Origin: Antitrichia curtipendula
Taxonomy: Eukaryota; Streptophyta; Bryopsida; Hypnales; Leucodontaceae
Length of the DNA: 64,000 bases
Assembly: GCA_951230915.1 (NCBI GenBank)
Contig: OX579633.1
Location: 26,818,574 to 26,882,573, forward strand
Direction of reading: 5' to 3'
Part shown: one piece after another, positions 46,274-57,490 of the stretch
Layout: the number at the start of each line of letters is the position of its first letter
Position numbering within the stretch: the stretch's first letter is position 1
Translations under genes and position numbers: made by a program
Notes under the pieces: generated by a model
Database searches by the model: none
Seen by the model: the letters and a program-made list of their open reading frames with translations, nothing else
What the model was told of the DNA's origin: nothing

Positions 46274-46748
46274 TAAGGTAAACCAACCCATTGTGGTCAA
46301 ATGACCCATAGTGGACACCTACCTCATGACCCCATCATGGTTTTTTCAGTTTTTTCAGCTTTTGCCTTCAATGCATGTCTTACATGACAGTGTTGAAGTA
46401 GTTAATGACTTCATTAGGAACTTCTAAATTTTCAGTGAGATTTCATTGTGAGAATTGACTTTTAAGGCTTTCCATGTTAGAAAAGATTTTGACTGCTTTA
46501 GGTGAGCCAAATGAGCATGATGGATTCAGATTTTGTTGGATAAAAGGTAGTCTACAGACTCTTATGGGCAAAAAGGCATTGAACACTTCAAAAATTCATA
46601 GCAAATTCACATTTTGTCAGAAGAAGATAATTTTAATTGCTCTCATTGTTTCTTGCACTTGTACTATTGTGGGAAAAAATTAAAAAATTTCAGTAACCAC
46701 ATGATGTCAAGCTCCTTATTTTGACCACTATGGGCTGGTTTACTTTTA
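46274..46748 (+). mobile_element. J-family MITE
   Basis: The left end TAAGGTAAACCAACCCATTG and the reverse complement of the right end, AAGTAAACCAGCCCATAG, flank about 475 bp. Inward, TGGTCAAA is also inverted-repeated. Related internally to 42,372-42,818 (inverted) and, more loosely, to 600-1080. A 69-codon frame inside has no recognised domain. Confidence 0.75.
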
Positions 46749-47016
46749 CATTGGGGACCAATTTTTTGCATAAGTCCGTTATAAGACTTGTTTTCACCAT
46801 TCCAATGTTAGTAAACGGGTTGCACTGGAGCTATTCTAATGTTGTGAAAAAGTGATCAAGATGGCATGATAAAGTCTTTTGATTAATGCCACAAGGTTAG
46901 GTTCTGATTCTTCTACTTTTATTGAGGCAAATAGAATTCATTCCTTGCATAAAAAATAAAAAAAATCACATCATATGACCAAGACAAGCATCGGGGAAGA
47001 AAACAAGCAAACCCAC

Positions 47017-47313
47017 CATCACAAAGTTTAAAACCTTTGGTTTGTCAACAATTATCATGTGGTTATTGTTGTTTCATGGGCTCGCACGTTAATATACAAT
47101 TTATCACATCATTACAATGCATCACTTTATAATTTTATCGCATTGTTATGATGCATTACTTTCATTTGCAAGTAATGCATCATCACGATGCGATAAATTG
47201 CACAGTAATGCATTGTAATGATGCGATAAATTATATATTAACGTGCGAACCCATAAAACAACGATAACCACATGATGATTATTGACAAATCGTAGGTTCT
47301 AAATTTTGTGATG
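47017..47313. repeat. 297-bp foldback (long hairpin)
   Basis: The left arm begins CATCACAAAGTTTAAAACC and the right arm ends GGTTCTAAATTTTGTGATG. Inward blocks such as TCATGTGGTTATTGTTGTTT, GCACGTTAATATA and TCATTACAATGCAT recur in reverse complement. Arms run about 130 bp with roughly one mismatch per ten bases. The GATGCGATAAATT word recurs within the arms, giving alternative pairings. Confidence 0.85.
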
Positions 47314-47431
47314 AACTTCACCAACCAAGGCTCACTTCCTAAACCTCCGTCAAACTTGAGTGCCTCCAAGTCCACTGCACCATGAGTTCACGTGTAAGTT
47401 CCCTTCTGCAAACTGGGGTGAGTTAAACTTA

Positions 47432-47691
47432 CATTAGAAAAAATTTCAGACCTCAAAGAGGCCACGAGTTTCTGATTTTCAGCAATCCCGGGATGCAATT
47501 ACGGAAAATAAAATTAAAAATTAAAAAATTAAAAAATTCCAATCTAACATGGTGCTGATGTGGCACTAGTAGTACCACGCTCATTTTTCAAATTTCCAAA
47601 AAATTAATTAGTTAATTTATTTCTTCTCCCTAATTGCACTGTCAGGGTGCAAAACTCTCGACCTCTTTGAGGGCTGAAATATCTTGTAATG
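47432..47691. mobile_element. D-family MITE, second copy
   Basis: The left end CATTAGAAAAAATTTCAGAC and the right end GGGCTGAAATATCTTGTAATG, with CCTCAAAGAGG / CCTCTTTGAGG further in, match the D copy at 40,246-40,600. The interior keeps the GGCACTAGTAGTACCAC palindrome and the GGTGCAA strip. 260 bp; the AT-rich tandem section of the other copy is much shorter here. Confidence 0.75.
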
Positions 47692-47974
47692 CTTACTCCT
47701 TCTCCATAACCCACCCTAGAAGGAAAGTCAGTCATCCTCGCTCCGCCAGGTTCCTTACCTCCCGCACATCAGTTTCACATGAGTGCATGCAATAACACGT
47801 ACATGGTCGGTCGGTTGGTCGGTCCTTCCTTCCCTTCCTCCCCTTCCTCCGGATATCTGCTCCATCTTCTGATTGGGCCAACCATTTCCGTGGAAAACTC
47901 TGACCATCATTCTCACTGGCTTGGCTACCTCCCACCCTTTTCTTCTGCCTGATGGGAGTGCCAAGCTTCCAGTT

Positions 47975-48204
47975 GGGTGGACCGACCCCCTCGCTCGTCC
48001 CTGTGGGAAAACGCTGGAACCTTATATTTGCCACACATGATAATATTTGCAAATTTTGAATTCATATTTGCATTCACAGACCCCAGATTAGTCAGGGGTG
48101 GTAAAGAAGATAAATTAATCAAGCACAAAAATAGGGGGTCTTTTATTTCATTCGCACACTTGAAATGACTTTGAGCGGACGAGTGAGGGGGTCGGTTCAC
48201 CCCA
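47975..48204. mobile_element. B-family MITE
   Basis: The left end GGGTGGACCGACCCCCTCGC and the reverse complement of the right end, GGGGTGAACCGACCCCCTCA, are inverted repeats of about 25 bp with few mismatches. The interior (TTTGCAAATTTTGAATTCAT, then CATATTTGCATTCACAGACC) is similar to the interior of the A-family elements, although the ends differ. About 230 bp. Confidence 0.75.
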
Positions 48205-48399
48205 GATTAAGTTTACCACCCACCCGTGAATTTTTTTCATAAAAAAAAGTAACCTTGCAATTCTTAGGTCTTTTTTTTTCTTAAAAACCTAACGGTTCTA
48301 CCAAGATGGACGGATGGACGGACCGGACCAGACCCCCCCTAGTGAAATGAGAAAAGATTTGAACTTTCGAGTTGAATAACCTACAACCCACCTTCCTAC

Positions 48400-48811
48400 T
48401 AAGGTAGTGTGCTCTAAAAGCGCCCATCTTCTTCAAATTGCCCCTATTTTTACGTGGAGAATGGAGATGGGGCGATCCTTAAATGGACCAGTTTAGCATT
48501 TGAATGCATCGAGAAAAAATTATTTTTCTATTGCAAGAGCCAATCATTGTCTTTGATTTCCGCACATCTCTTTACAAGTTGCAAGTGGACAAATTTGGAA
48601 GACCTATGGTTACAAATAGGTGCCTATGCCCTGAATCTTTGAAAATTCATAAGTAATTCAAAAATGTTTGGAAAAATACAAAACCACTTGTGTTAGGTTC
48701 CACATCAATTTTTCTTTCTCTGAAAAATGATCTAAAAATATTTCGTCCACGAAAGCCTGTGAAAAAGGCGGACCAGCCCTTAAATGGTCGCTTTAAGAGC
48801 ATACTACCTTA
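48400..48811. mobile_element. G-family MITE
   Basis: Left end TAAGGTAGTGTGCTCTAAAA, right end GCTTTAAGAGCATACTACCTTA, 412 bp. The interior aligns with 53,724-54,074: AAGAGCCAATCATTG, AAGTTGCAAGT, AATTCATAAGTAATTCAAAA and AAACCACTTGT. The open frame at 48,454-48,642 lies across these shared blocks and is not counted as a gene. Confidence 0.75.
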
Positions 48812-49380
48812 CTGTAGCTTTATTAGGAGGTGTGAGGATAACAAGGATTGGAACCCATGGCCAGTTCAGTTCCCTTTTAGGGGGACATTTCGTTCACCAA
48901 CACCATTCCGTGAGTTGGAAGTTACAATTGCCATCATCAATTGGGTTTGATTATGGGAGTAAAGGGAGGTACTGAAAGCCAAAAAAACCCTGAATAATGG
49001 ACTGAGTCAGCAGGCTACGAACTTAACATGTGAACTGACCTCCCTGTTGATTGAAAAAACTAGTGAGCCATGTTATTTGCATGTGCTCTTCTTAACTTCC
49101 GTCACCACATGATGCAGAAGAAAACGATGACAGAACTGCAAACTACGTTTTAAGGCAAGCTTCAAAAGCTAAGCTAAGGGCAAGGGGCCTCGAGGAACCC
49201 ATGCTCTTACAACCATTATTTATCGTTGCCCATGACTTGTTGTTTATGGCTCGCAGGCATTTATTGAGTACTTGAGGAAAACTCTTGAAGAGGGGAACGA
49301 AAAAAATCATCAGGGCCCAAATAGGAACTGAGTGCAAGAGTGGAAAGAAAGCCTATGAAGACAAGTGTAGAACGTAAACT
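48812..49380. other. Spacer without a recognised gene
   Basis: A mixed-composition stretch with short frames on both strands (for example 49,143-49,337 minus), none with a motif I recognise. No terminal repeats found. Confidence 0.4.
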
Positions 49381-49880
49381 CAGGGCCACTTCACACCAGA
49401 CTAAAGGATCAGAAGCACTCTGAGGTACCCCACTTTGTTACATGTAAGTCATGGGGACCATGTGGAGCAAGCCAGCCCAAGACAAAAAAAAGAAAAGTAA
49501 TGGCACTTTGCATGGCCTTTGGTATAAATCCAAGAGGGAGACAGTAGCTGGGACATGTCTATTTATTGTCAACCATAAGATCAATTAAATAGACAAAATC
49601 TATGGTTGTGAGGTTCTGGATTGTCATGGTCTCCTAGAAACCCATTAGGCCTACCTCAAAGTGAGGTGGTCATGAAAAAAGCTTCGAGAAACCAGAAAAA
49701 CATTATCTACTTTGGCCATGTAGGATTCCAAAAAGACTTCTTTCATCCATAAAAAAATGGTACGGGCTTTTGATTGGCCGAAGTGTAAATTCAAATTGGA
49801 CCACACCTATCTCTCCACCAATCCTTGCTTTGATAACTCAAGAGGGTCTTTGGTGCAGCCCTGGTGTAAACCGGACCTTA
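49381..49880. mobile_element. H-family element
   Basis: The left end CAGGGCCACTTCACACCAG and the reverse complement of the right end, TAAGGTCCGGTTTACACCAG, form an imperfect inverted repeat. About 500 bp. It shares the GGGCCACTTCACAC start with the copy at 15,976-16,436, but the interiors are not obviously alike. Confidence 0.55.
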
Positions 49881-50672
49881 GTATAGCTTTGTAAGATTTT
49901 AAGGAATTGTATTAGGTAGGAGGCTCCATAACATTACATAACTTAATTGAAATTGGTTCCTTTAAGGTTCCAAGGGAAGTAGGTTGATCTCTTTTCTCTA
50001 CATACTTGAGGAGTGAAATACACTTGAGGTTGATTAAAAGATTCAACATTACGTGGAGGGCATCCTCATGTAAGGGAAGACAAAGCAACCCTCTTCCCTT
50101 TGAGAAAAGTTAAGAGTGTTATGTCTAAATGCATTCATAGTTACTAGTGTGCCTTATGTGCCGTTGTTCGAATAAAAATAAAAATAAAAGTAATTTTTTT
50201 CAATTCACAAAAAGAATTCTAAATTCAATATCTTTCACACCATATGTCCAAACGCCATGAAACAAAGCCCATGAACCTCTCTTTGCTGAGGGCTTCCCAA
50301 CAGTACCAAGAACGCAACCAAAAAACGCATACTTAGTTCCGGAGATCTCATTGTAACAAACAAAACAAACAACCTCATTTAAGGTATGGATATTAATCTT
50401 GTAATGATGCAAAATAATGATTTGGAAGATAGAGTGTGTGAAAAACTACTTTCATGTATTTTGTAAAGAGAAGTAGTGCACATACTCATTCAATCAAAGG
50501 TCAATGAATAATTGAGTGGTGATGACCATGGTAATGGACATGTTGATTTAGAATTAATCCTTGAAGGATCATGTTCACTAAATGATGATGAAATAAAATT
50601 CTAGTAGGTACCTAGAAAGTCTAATTTGAATGTATCACATCCAAAATTTGATAAATGAAGTATAAATGTTGA
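49881..50672. other. AT-rich spacer without a recognised gene
   Basis: No gene is recognised. Phrases at 50,540-50,660 (CCTTGAAGGATCATG, ATAAAATTCTAGTAGGTACC, GAATGTATCACATCC) recur at 52,725-52,810 and again at 52,915-52,975, marking an old dispersed repeat of unknown type. Confidence 0.4.
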
Positions 50673-51237
50673 TTAAACCCTTAAGGACTAGACGTTCAGA
50701 TTTGAACCATGAATGAACATAAACACACCCCAAACTCTCAAAAATGTGTTTTGCCATCCATCAAATTTTAAGTAGATTTTGTATTAGTTTTTCAATATTT
50801 ATAAAATATAGATTCTAGACACTTTGCTTCAAAAATATTCTATAATTAAAAGTGTATTAGTAGATTGGCCTCAAAAAGTAATTTTCTCATTTCAAAAAAA
50901 AATCTTTCAAAAATGACTTGAATAAAGATAAAAATCTTTTAAAATTCCTGTGATTAGAAATTAATATTTTGAACTTAATGGAAAAACATTATTGTAAAAA
51001 TCACAAATATTCAATCTACAATTGATTTAAGAAATAATTTTTAAACTATTGACTTCAAATTTAAATGTAAAATATTGGTTAATATAGTAGTTAATCCTAC
51101 TACCTCGATATGATCTATAGATCATTCTACAACTATCATTTGAGAGTCATCATTTAATTATTATTCTATGTTGCATTTTGTAATATACCTTCACAATTTT
51201 AGAAATATAAATTATTTCCTAGTCCTTTAGGGATTAA
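50673..51237 (+). mobile_element. T1-f element
   Basis: The left end TTAA-ACCCTTAAGGACTAG and the right end CTAGTCCTTTAGGGA-TTAA are inverted repeats with TTAA at both edges; 565 bp. The interior is not clearly related to subfamilies a-e. Confidence 0.6.
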
Positions 51238-51419
51238 AAAATTCAACATAAATTAGGCTGCATACATGTTAGGAATGACAAATGGCTTCCTGGGAAGGTT
51301 AACAATGTTATATCTAAATGCTTTCACAAATATGAATATTCTAAATTTTAATTAAAATATCAAACATTAATGAGGAAAGGCATATATCTTGAAAAAGACA
51401 AAAAGACACTAAGGAAGGT

Positions 51420-52144
51420 TTAACTCCTAAAGGACCAAGGCCTTTTTTCTGCCCCATAACACTCAAAACTGACATTTCTATAGCAAAGAGTAAAAGAATT
51501 GAAAATTATTTTTTTTGCACATCTAACCATAGGATCTTACACCTAACTAGTATGAAAATGCGTGGAAAAAATTTCAGAATTTTTGACCGCACAGATTGCA
51601 AGATATTTGAGTGTAAAGTGAAAAAAACAAATTTTCAGCACATTGCGGGACTAGATTTTTTGACTTTGAACATTTTTAACTTAAATTTTTTGCACTACAG
51701 ATTTTTTCTCTTTAAATCTTTATATTGGAGGATTGAGTTGAGAGTCTAGGAAAAAAATAAAAATAAAAACTAATTTTCATTCTTCAAAAAATTGTTAAGT
51801 AGAAGTAGGTACAAGATAGAAGAAAAATCTAAATTATTAATATCTCTTAAATGGAATTAAAATGCACTAATCCCAATGGTGAGATTGTTCTAGAAAGAAA
51901 GAAAAACCATGTCAAACATTTTTCAAATTTTTTTTGTTGCCCGCTCTCCCTTGTTTTGAGCTTATTTGGGCATAACTTTTGTTCCTGGGCACTGATTGAA
52001 AAAACAAATTATATTACCACAAAGCTAATCAATTTTTCTATCTTCAAAAAAAGTTTCAAAAAATCAGGACAAAAATTTAGCCCGTAGGTACTTACCCAAA
52101 ATCTCATTTGTCCCCCAAAGAGACAATGGTTCTTCAGGGGTTAA
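51420..52144 (+). mobile_element. T1-a element, internally shortened
   Basis: TTAA-CTCCTAAAGGACCAAGG to GGTTCTTCAGGGG-TTAA, 725 bp. It has very good a-form landmarks (CATCTAACCATAGGATCTTA, GACCGCACAGATTGCAAGAT, CCCAATGGTGAGATTGTTCT, GTAGGTACTTACCCAAAATC). About 200 bp of the right-central a-form is deleted after AAAACCATGTCAAAC. Confidence 0.8.
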
Positions 52145-53723
52145 AATGTTAAGTCTAAATGCATTTACAAGTATAAACCTTGTAACTTTAGATAAGAAGT
52201 TCCATTGCATAACTTGAAAATTCCTTCCCTTGGAATCCAAAAGATAGAGATGTCTATTTTCCCTAGATACTTGATTAGGCTTCAATTTTCAGACTCAAAG
52301 CCACAAAAGGTAGATTAAAAGGTCTAAAACTAAATTGAGGGTGTTTAGATGTTGGTAAAAACAAAGGAACCCCAAAGGGAAGGTTAACAATGTTATGTTT
52401 AAATGTTTTCACAAATATTAATCTTATAAATGTTGAATAAATGACCCAACTTTACTTGGGGAGCACATAATCATATTATGCCCTCTACATGCTAGGGAAG
52501 ACAATAGGACCCCATGGAAGGTTAACAATTTTATGTTTAATATGTTCAAAAATATAAATTTTGCAAGGAAGAAAAAGATGTAAGGATGCAAAAGCCATGG
52601 GGACAAAGAGTATGCTAAATGACTTTTATGGTTCTTATGAAATAAATATACATATTCATTTAATCAAAGTTTAAAAAATAATGGAATGTTAATAACCATA
52701 ATGATGGATCCATCATTTCACAATTAACTTTCAAAGGACTAAGCCCACTGAATTATGAAATATAATTCCAGTAGGTATCTATAAAGTCAAATTGAATGTA
52801 TCACATCAAAAATTTGACACATCTAATGTAAATGCACCACTTCTTGCATGAATGAGTATTTCCTCCTTGGTTGAATGTTGGGACCAAAATTTATGTTGCT
52901 CTCATAATACAATGATGAAATATAATTCTAGTAGGTGCCTACAAAGTCAAATTTAATTATATTACATGGAAAATTTGACACTTGCAGTATAAACTGATTA
53001 TTTTGCATGAATGAGTTATCTTTCTTATGATTGGGCATTGGAATCAAAAGTTGTGTTCCCTCCCCCCTAAAAAAAGGCAAAGTATAATGGTCAACTTTAG
53101 ATAGCAAATTCTTAACCCCTGTTTTATTTCAAAAATTACACAAATAAAGAAATAACATTATGTAGTATGCAAAGGTTCCAAATGATCCATATGTAGTGCA
53201 AATACCTCACTACAAAAGCAGTCTAAGTCTACTTTGATTCTATCAAGTAGGGGCAAATTAAAAGCTATCTTCTCACTTCAAAGACTATAATCATCCAATC
53301 TACACAATAAATAAATTCTTATAAAATCCTTATTTCTACATTAGTTTAGTATCATAGTGTAATTTTTTTATTTGATTTTATTGCATTTACTTTTCACTTT
53401 TTCTCAATGTACAAGAAAATAGCAATTTATAAAAATTTGGCTAAAGATAACAATCCTTTGAGGTTAAACATACCCTATACTGCCAACTGAAATGAATTGA
53501 GTAGAAGTTCAATATGGATAGTGAAGTGTACAATAACAACCCACCACATGATGATGGAACATAAGGAAATTCATTATAAATTTGAGTATGAGGCCTTAAA
53601 AGTGACCTTGAACTTTAATGGCATTTACATGGCTTGATGACTTGGCCAAGAGACTAAGATAGGAGGCTTTAAAATTGCATGGGCATTACAAATCACCCCT
53701 ATAAATAGCTATGAAATGGACAT
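52145..53723. other. AT-rich spacer with old repeat fragments
   Basis: No gene is recognised. GGTTAACAATGTTATGT(T/C)TAAATG-type phrases occur at about 51,298, 52,383 and 52,515, each followed by an ...ACAAATAT(T/G)AA... segment, a dispersed repeat shared with the spacer left of 51,420. Fragments of the repeat noted at 50,540-50,660 are also here. Confidence 0.4.
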
Positions 53724-54074
53724 GAGGTGGTTCTTAAATTGATTGTTATATAGTCATTTGAATGAATTGAGGAAAAAAACATTATTAATTGTAAGAGCCA
53801 ATCATTGCCTTTGCTTTCCCCATCTTTCTTTAGAAGTTGCAAGTTAATGGTTTATGGAAGACCTAGGGTCATAAATAGGGGCTATGACACAACTCGTTTG
53901 GAAATTCATAAGTAATTCAAAAATCAGGCTTCAAAAAATACGAAACCACTTGTATTAGATTCCTCGTCTATTTTTCTTTGTCTGAAAAATGAGCTAAGAT
54001 ATTCCCATCTAAGAAAATACATGAAAAGGGCAGACCAGCCTTTAGATGAGCAATTTTCTGAGCCTCCTACCTTA
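53724..54074. mobile_element. G-family MITE, diverged
   Basis: The left end AGGTGGTTCTTAAATTG and the reverse complement of the right end, TAAGGTAGGAGGCTCAGAAA, are weak inverted repeats. The interior aligns with the G copy at 48,400-48,811 through a series of shared blocks (AAGAGCCAATCATTGCC, AATTCATAAGTAATTCAAAA, GGGCAGACCAGCC). Confidence 0.65.
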
Positions 54075-55359
54075 TGGAGTCATTTGGTTGCCTTAACAGA
54101 ACATTGACACAATAATTTTGAAGCCAGTGAATGAGCAATTTTTCTAAATCCATTACATAATATATTGTTGAAAATTTCTTCAAAATTTACTTGTATGATT
54201 GTCAAATAAGTCTCCAAATTCCATGAATTAAGAACACATGGTACCTTCAAAAGTCTATTGCTATAGGTTTTAAAAACTTTGAATGAAATTGTACAACCAA
54301 TATTTCCAAATTTAGCTTCTAATATATCATATGAAAGGCCTCCACAATGTTCTTTTGATGGTATGAAATAAGCCTCTCAATTCTAAAAATTGTAAACACA
54401 CAAATCCTCTAAAGTTTGTTGTTAAGGATTTAAGGATGATAAGGTACAACTTAGAGAATGTGGAGCATGTAAGAATCTTATAATATAAAGTGCAAAGAGA
54501 GGGAGGATTTTTATGGCTCTAATGACATGGATGTTTTTTATGAGCAATTTGCAATTTTGCATGAATCATAAATAATTTCATACCTCCTTTTTTGTACAAT
54601 TACTAAAGTAGAATACAAAAAAATTAAAGTTATTTGTTTCATAGAGTAACACTAATTGCCATCTACATTTGGATCATATTTTTTTTTATTAGGCACGTCA
54701 TAGAGTAACACTTTTGGATTATAAACCAATAAAAAATATTTAACTTTGTAGAGTCCCAATTATCCATTGGAAGACAAAAGAAAATTATAGCATGTTCCTA
54801 GAATCTCAATTTTGGATACATTTTTTTGAAAACTTTGAAATTAGAAATCATGGTATCTTTGGGGGATTATAATTTTAATTTCAATCAAGGCCCAAGAACA
54901 AAAGTTATACCCTACAAAGCTTTAAATGCCCAAGTATGACCAAAATAATTTAATAAAATCTTGAAATATAATTTTTGTAAACTCCTTGTTTCATAGAATG
55001 TATTTTTGTTACTATCAAAAGACATGATTTATTCCACTTGGATTAGTGATGAAAAAATCTTGTCTATGTGCAATCAAAGCATTTTTCTAAATAAATAACA
55101 TATAAGATTTGTTTTGAGCACAATTTTTATAATTTTCCATACTAACAAAGAATGGTCTAGTTAACTTTCTAGAAAAATCTCAATGTTGGAACCAATGTGC
55201 TTCAATTCTACTTTAGAACTATAAACAATTTTGATTTTCCTTCTATCTTGTACCTATTTATATTTAACAATTTTTTTAGGAATGAAATATAAGATCTTCA
55301 ACTCAATTAGACAACCAAAAAAGATTAATTTCAAAATCTAATAGTGCAAAGATTTAAAG

Positions 55360-56291
55360 TTATCCCCTAAAGGCCAGAGACTATGTTTTCACAAAAAATG
55401 CTCCAAAGTTGTCATTTCTATTACAAGTACCCAATTTTTGAAAAAAAACATTTTTGAACAAATGTAACCGTAGGATCTTGTAGTGTACTGGTTTGAAAAG
55501 ATGTGGAAAAAAATTCAGAAGTTTTCACCATGTGGATTGCAAGATATTAGCATTTGAATTGACAAAAGTCCTTTTTTTACCCTTGCAAAAAACCGGGCAA
55601 CTGCACTTCACAAGGTCACATTTGTATGAAAAAATGTCCAAAATGGTGGTTACTCTTTGGATTCAAGTCAAGTTGGCTACATGCTTGAAATTTTTTAGAA
55701 TATTTGGAATTGTACAACATGTAGAGAAAATTAATAAGTAGAAAGAAGTAGAATATAATTCAAAATACTAAATTGTTAACCATATATTTATGGAATTGAA
55801 AAATGCCAATTCCAATGGTTGTAATGTTGTAATAAACAATCTACACCTTGTTTTTTTTAATTTTTTTTCAAAAATATTGAAACTTGAGTTAAATAAAGGA
55901 CTTCAAAGTTTATTTTATAGTAGAGATTTCATAACTATCCTTAAACTATCCACAACTAAAACTCCTCATAACTTTCATCTCATTAATCAAAATAGAATGA
56001 TTCAAAGCTTTCTGTGTATATAGAAGTCTAAAGAACCAATTTCAAATTTTTATTCTTAAAAAAAGTGATTTTTAAAGAAGTTTTTTTGGGTGCCGGGGCT
56101 GCCCGCCGAGCAATGAAAACTACATATCATACAATAACTTTCTAACAATGTAGTCAAAAGTTATGAAAATTGTTGAGCCTTAAAGCTACTCCTTGGGCAC
56201 ATGTTGTGTGAAAATTTCAAAGAAAAAGAATGAAAATTCCATTTATAGTGAGACGTTGCAAAAAAATGCACTTTGGTCCTTTAGGGGTTAA
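55360..56291 (-). mobile_element. T1-b element nested in T1-a
   Basis: TTAT-CCCCTAAAGGCC to GGTCCTTTAGGGG-TTAA, 932 bp. It has the b-form landmarks in reverse (GTACCCAATTTTTG, GGATCTTGTAGTGTACTGG, GGGCAACTGCACTTCACAAG, GGGGCTGCCCG). Uninterrupted T1-a copies have a single TTAA at this place (AAGTTAA before the TTCAAAGTC block), so the flanking TTAT and TTAA are the two copies of the target. Confidence 0.85.
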
Positions 56292-56368
56292 GAGAGCTCA
56301 AAGTCTTAGATTGGCATGGGGTAAAAATTATCTTCACTTTAAATCCAAATATTTTGCAATCAATAGAG

Positions 56369-56807
56369 TTATCCTAAAAGTCTTGAAAGTCATCATGACT
56401 TTGGTCTTTAGTTTGCTTTTAATCCTAGGTTGCATTTGAGTTTTTAATCAACTTGTATTTCTTGGAAATGATGACAAAGCAAGATTGCATGCAATCTAAT
56501 CACATTGGGATGTCTTCTTCCTAAATAGAGGTTTAACTCTCACACTTGCAAAAAGAGGGGACCAATCTTTTATGAGTATTACTTGAGGTGCTAATTTGTA
56601 TTTGGTCCTCTCTTTTTGCAAGGATGGAAGTTAAACCTCTTTTAAAGATCAAGACAACCCAATATGATTAGATTGCATGCAATTTTGACTTGTTGTCATT
56701 TCCAAGAAATACAAGTTGATTAAAAACTCAAATGCAATCTAGGATTAAAAGCAAACTAAGGACCAAATAGAAGACAACTTTCAAGACTTTCAAGACTTTC
56801 AGGATAA
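56369..56807. repeat. 439-bp foldback (long hairpin)
   Basis: The left arm starts TTATCCTAAAAGTCTTGAAAG and the right arm ends CTTTCAGGATAA. Long paired blocks include TTGCATTTGAGTTTTTAATC, AACTTGTATTTCTTGGAAAT, TTGCATGCAATCTAATCA and GCAAAAAGAGGGGACCAA. The loop centres near 56,590. It is inserted in a T1-a copy just past the TTTTGCAATC strip. Confidence 0.85.
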
Positions 56808-57490
56808 TTGTAATGAGATAAAAGTTTATGAAATTTCTTTAGATCGACACATTTTCATATGAGTCTAGAAAAAGATCCTACATTTAGATGCGCACCAAAG
56901 ATGATTGTTTAGATTTTTCGTTTTTAAACTAGAAATGAAATTTTGAGTGCTTTTTGCCAAACAATAGGTCATTGGTCTGTAATCCCAAAATAGTCAATCA
57001 ACCTTTTACAATCACCATCTAATTTGAGCAACTTTTATGCGTAAAAAGTAATAATTTTTTATCAACACGCTAAATTTGAATATATTTTAATTTTTTGTTC
57101 TAAATTGAAATTTCTATGGCCAAGAGTTTGTTGTAAAGAAAATAGAATAAAGTGTTCAATATTGCTACTATTAAAAAATTTACTAGTAGGTGAAAGTATT
57201 CATGTTTTTGTCCTTAAAACCTTTTTCTAATCTCTACAAATCAATTGAAACTATAATTTCATATATAGAGAGAGAAATGATACATTTCCTAATAGTGTTT
57301 TTTTTCAAAATTTATTTGAAAAAAAATTACAATTTTTTTTCAAATTTTCATTGTAAGTTTAAATTCTAATCCTCATGCTTAATATTTGGTCTTTTGATGA
57401 AAATATCAAAAAGTTGTGAAGTAGTCATATTTTATAGCACATTTTTGGACACTTCAAAGTTTCCTCCTGCATCACTTGTGCATTTAGAAT

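Larger units (their letters stand above)
54740..56985 (-). mobile_element. T1-a element with two nested insertions
   Basis: The left part starts at TTAA near 54,740 (then TTTGTAGAGTCCCAATTATCC) and follows the a-form to GCAAAGATTTAAAGTTA. It is interrupted by T1-b (55,360-56,291), resumes with GAGCTCAAAGTC and CACTTTAAATCC, is interrupted by the foldback (56,369-56,807), and finishes with GATCCTACATTTAGATGCGC and a worn GGTCATTGG terminus. The sum without inserts is about 875 bp. Confidence 0.75.

Noticed and set aside
48454..48975. Open frames of about 60-86 codons suggesting small genes
   Set aside because: The first falls in blocks shared with the G-family MITE at 53.7 kb; the later ones lie partly outside it but have no recognisable motif and overlap in different phases.
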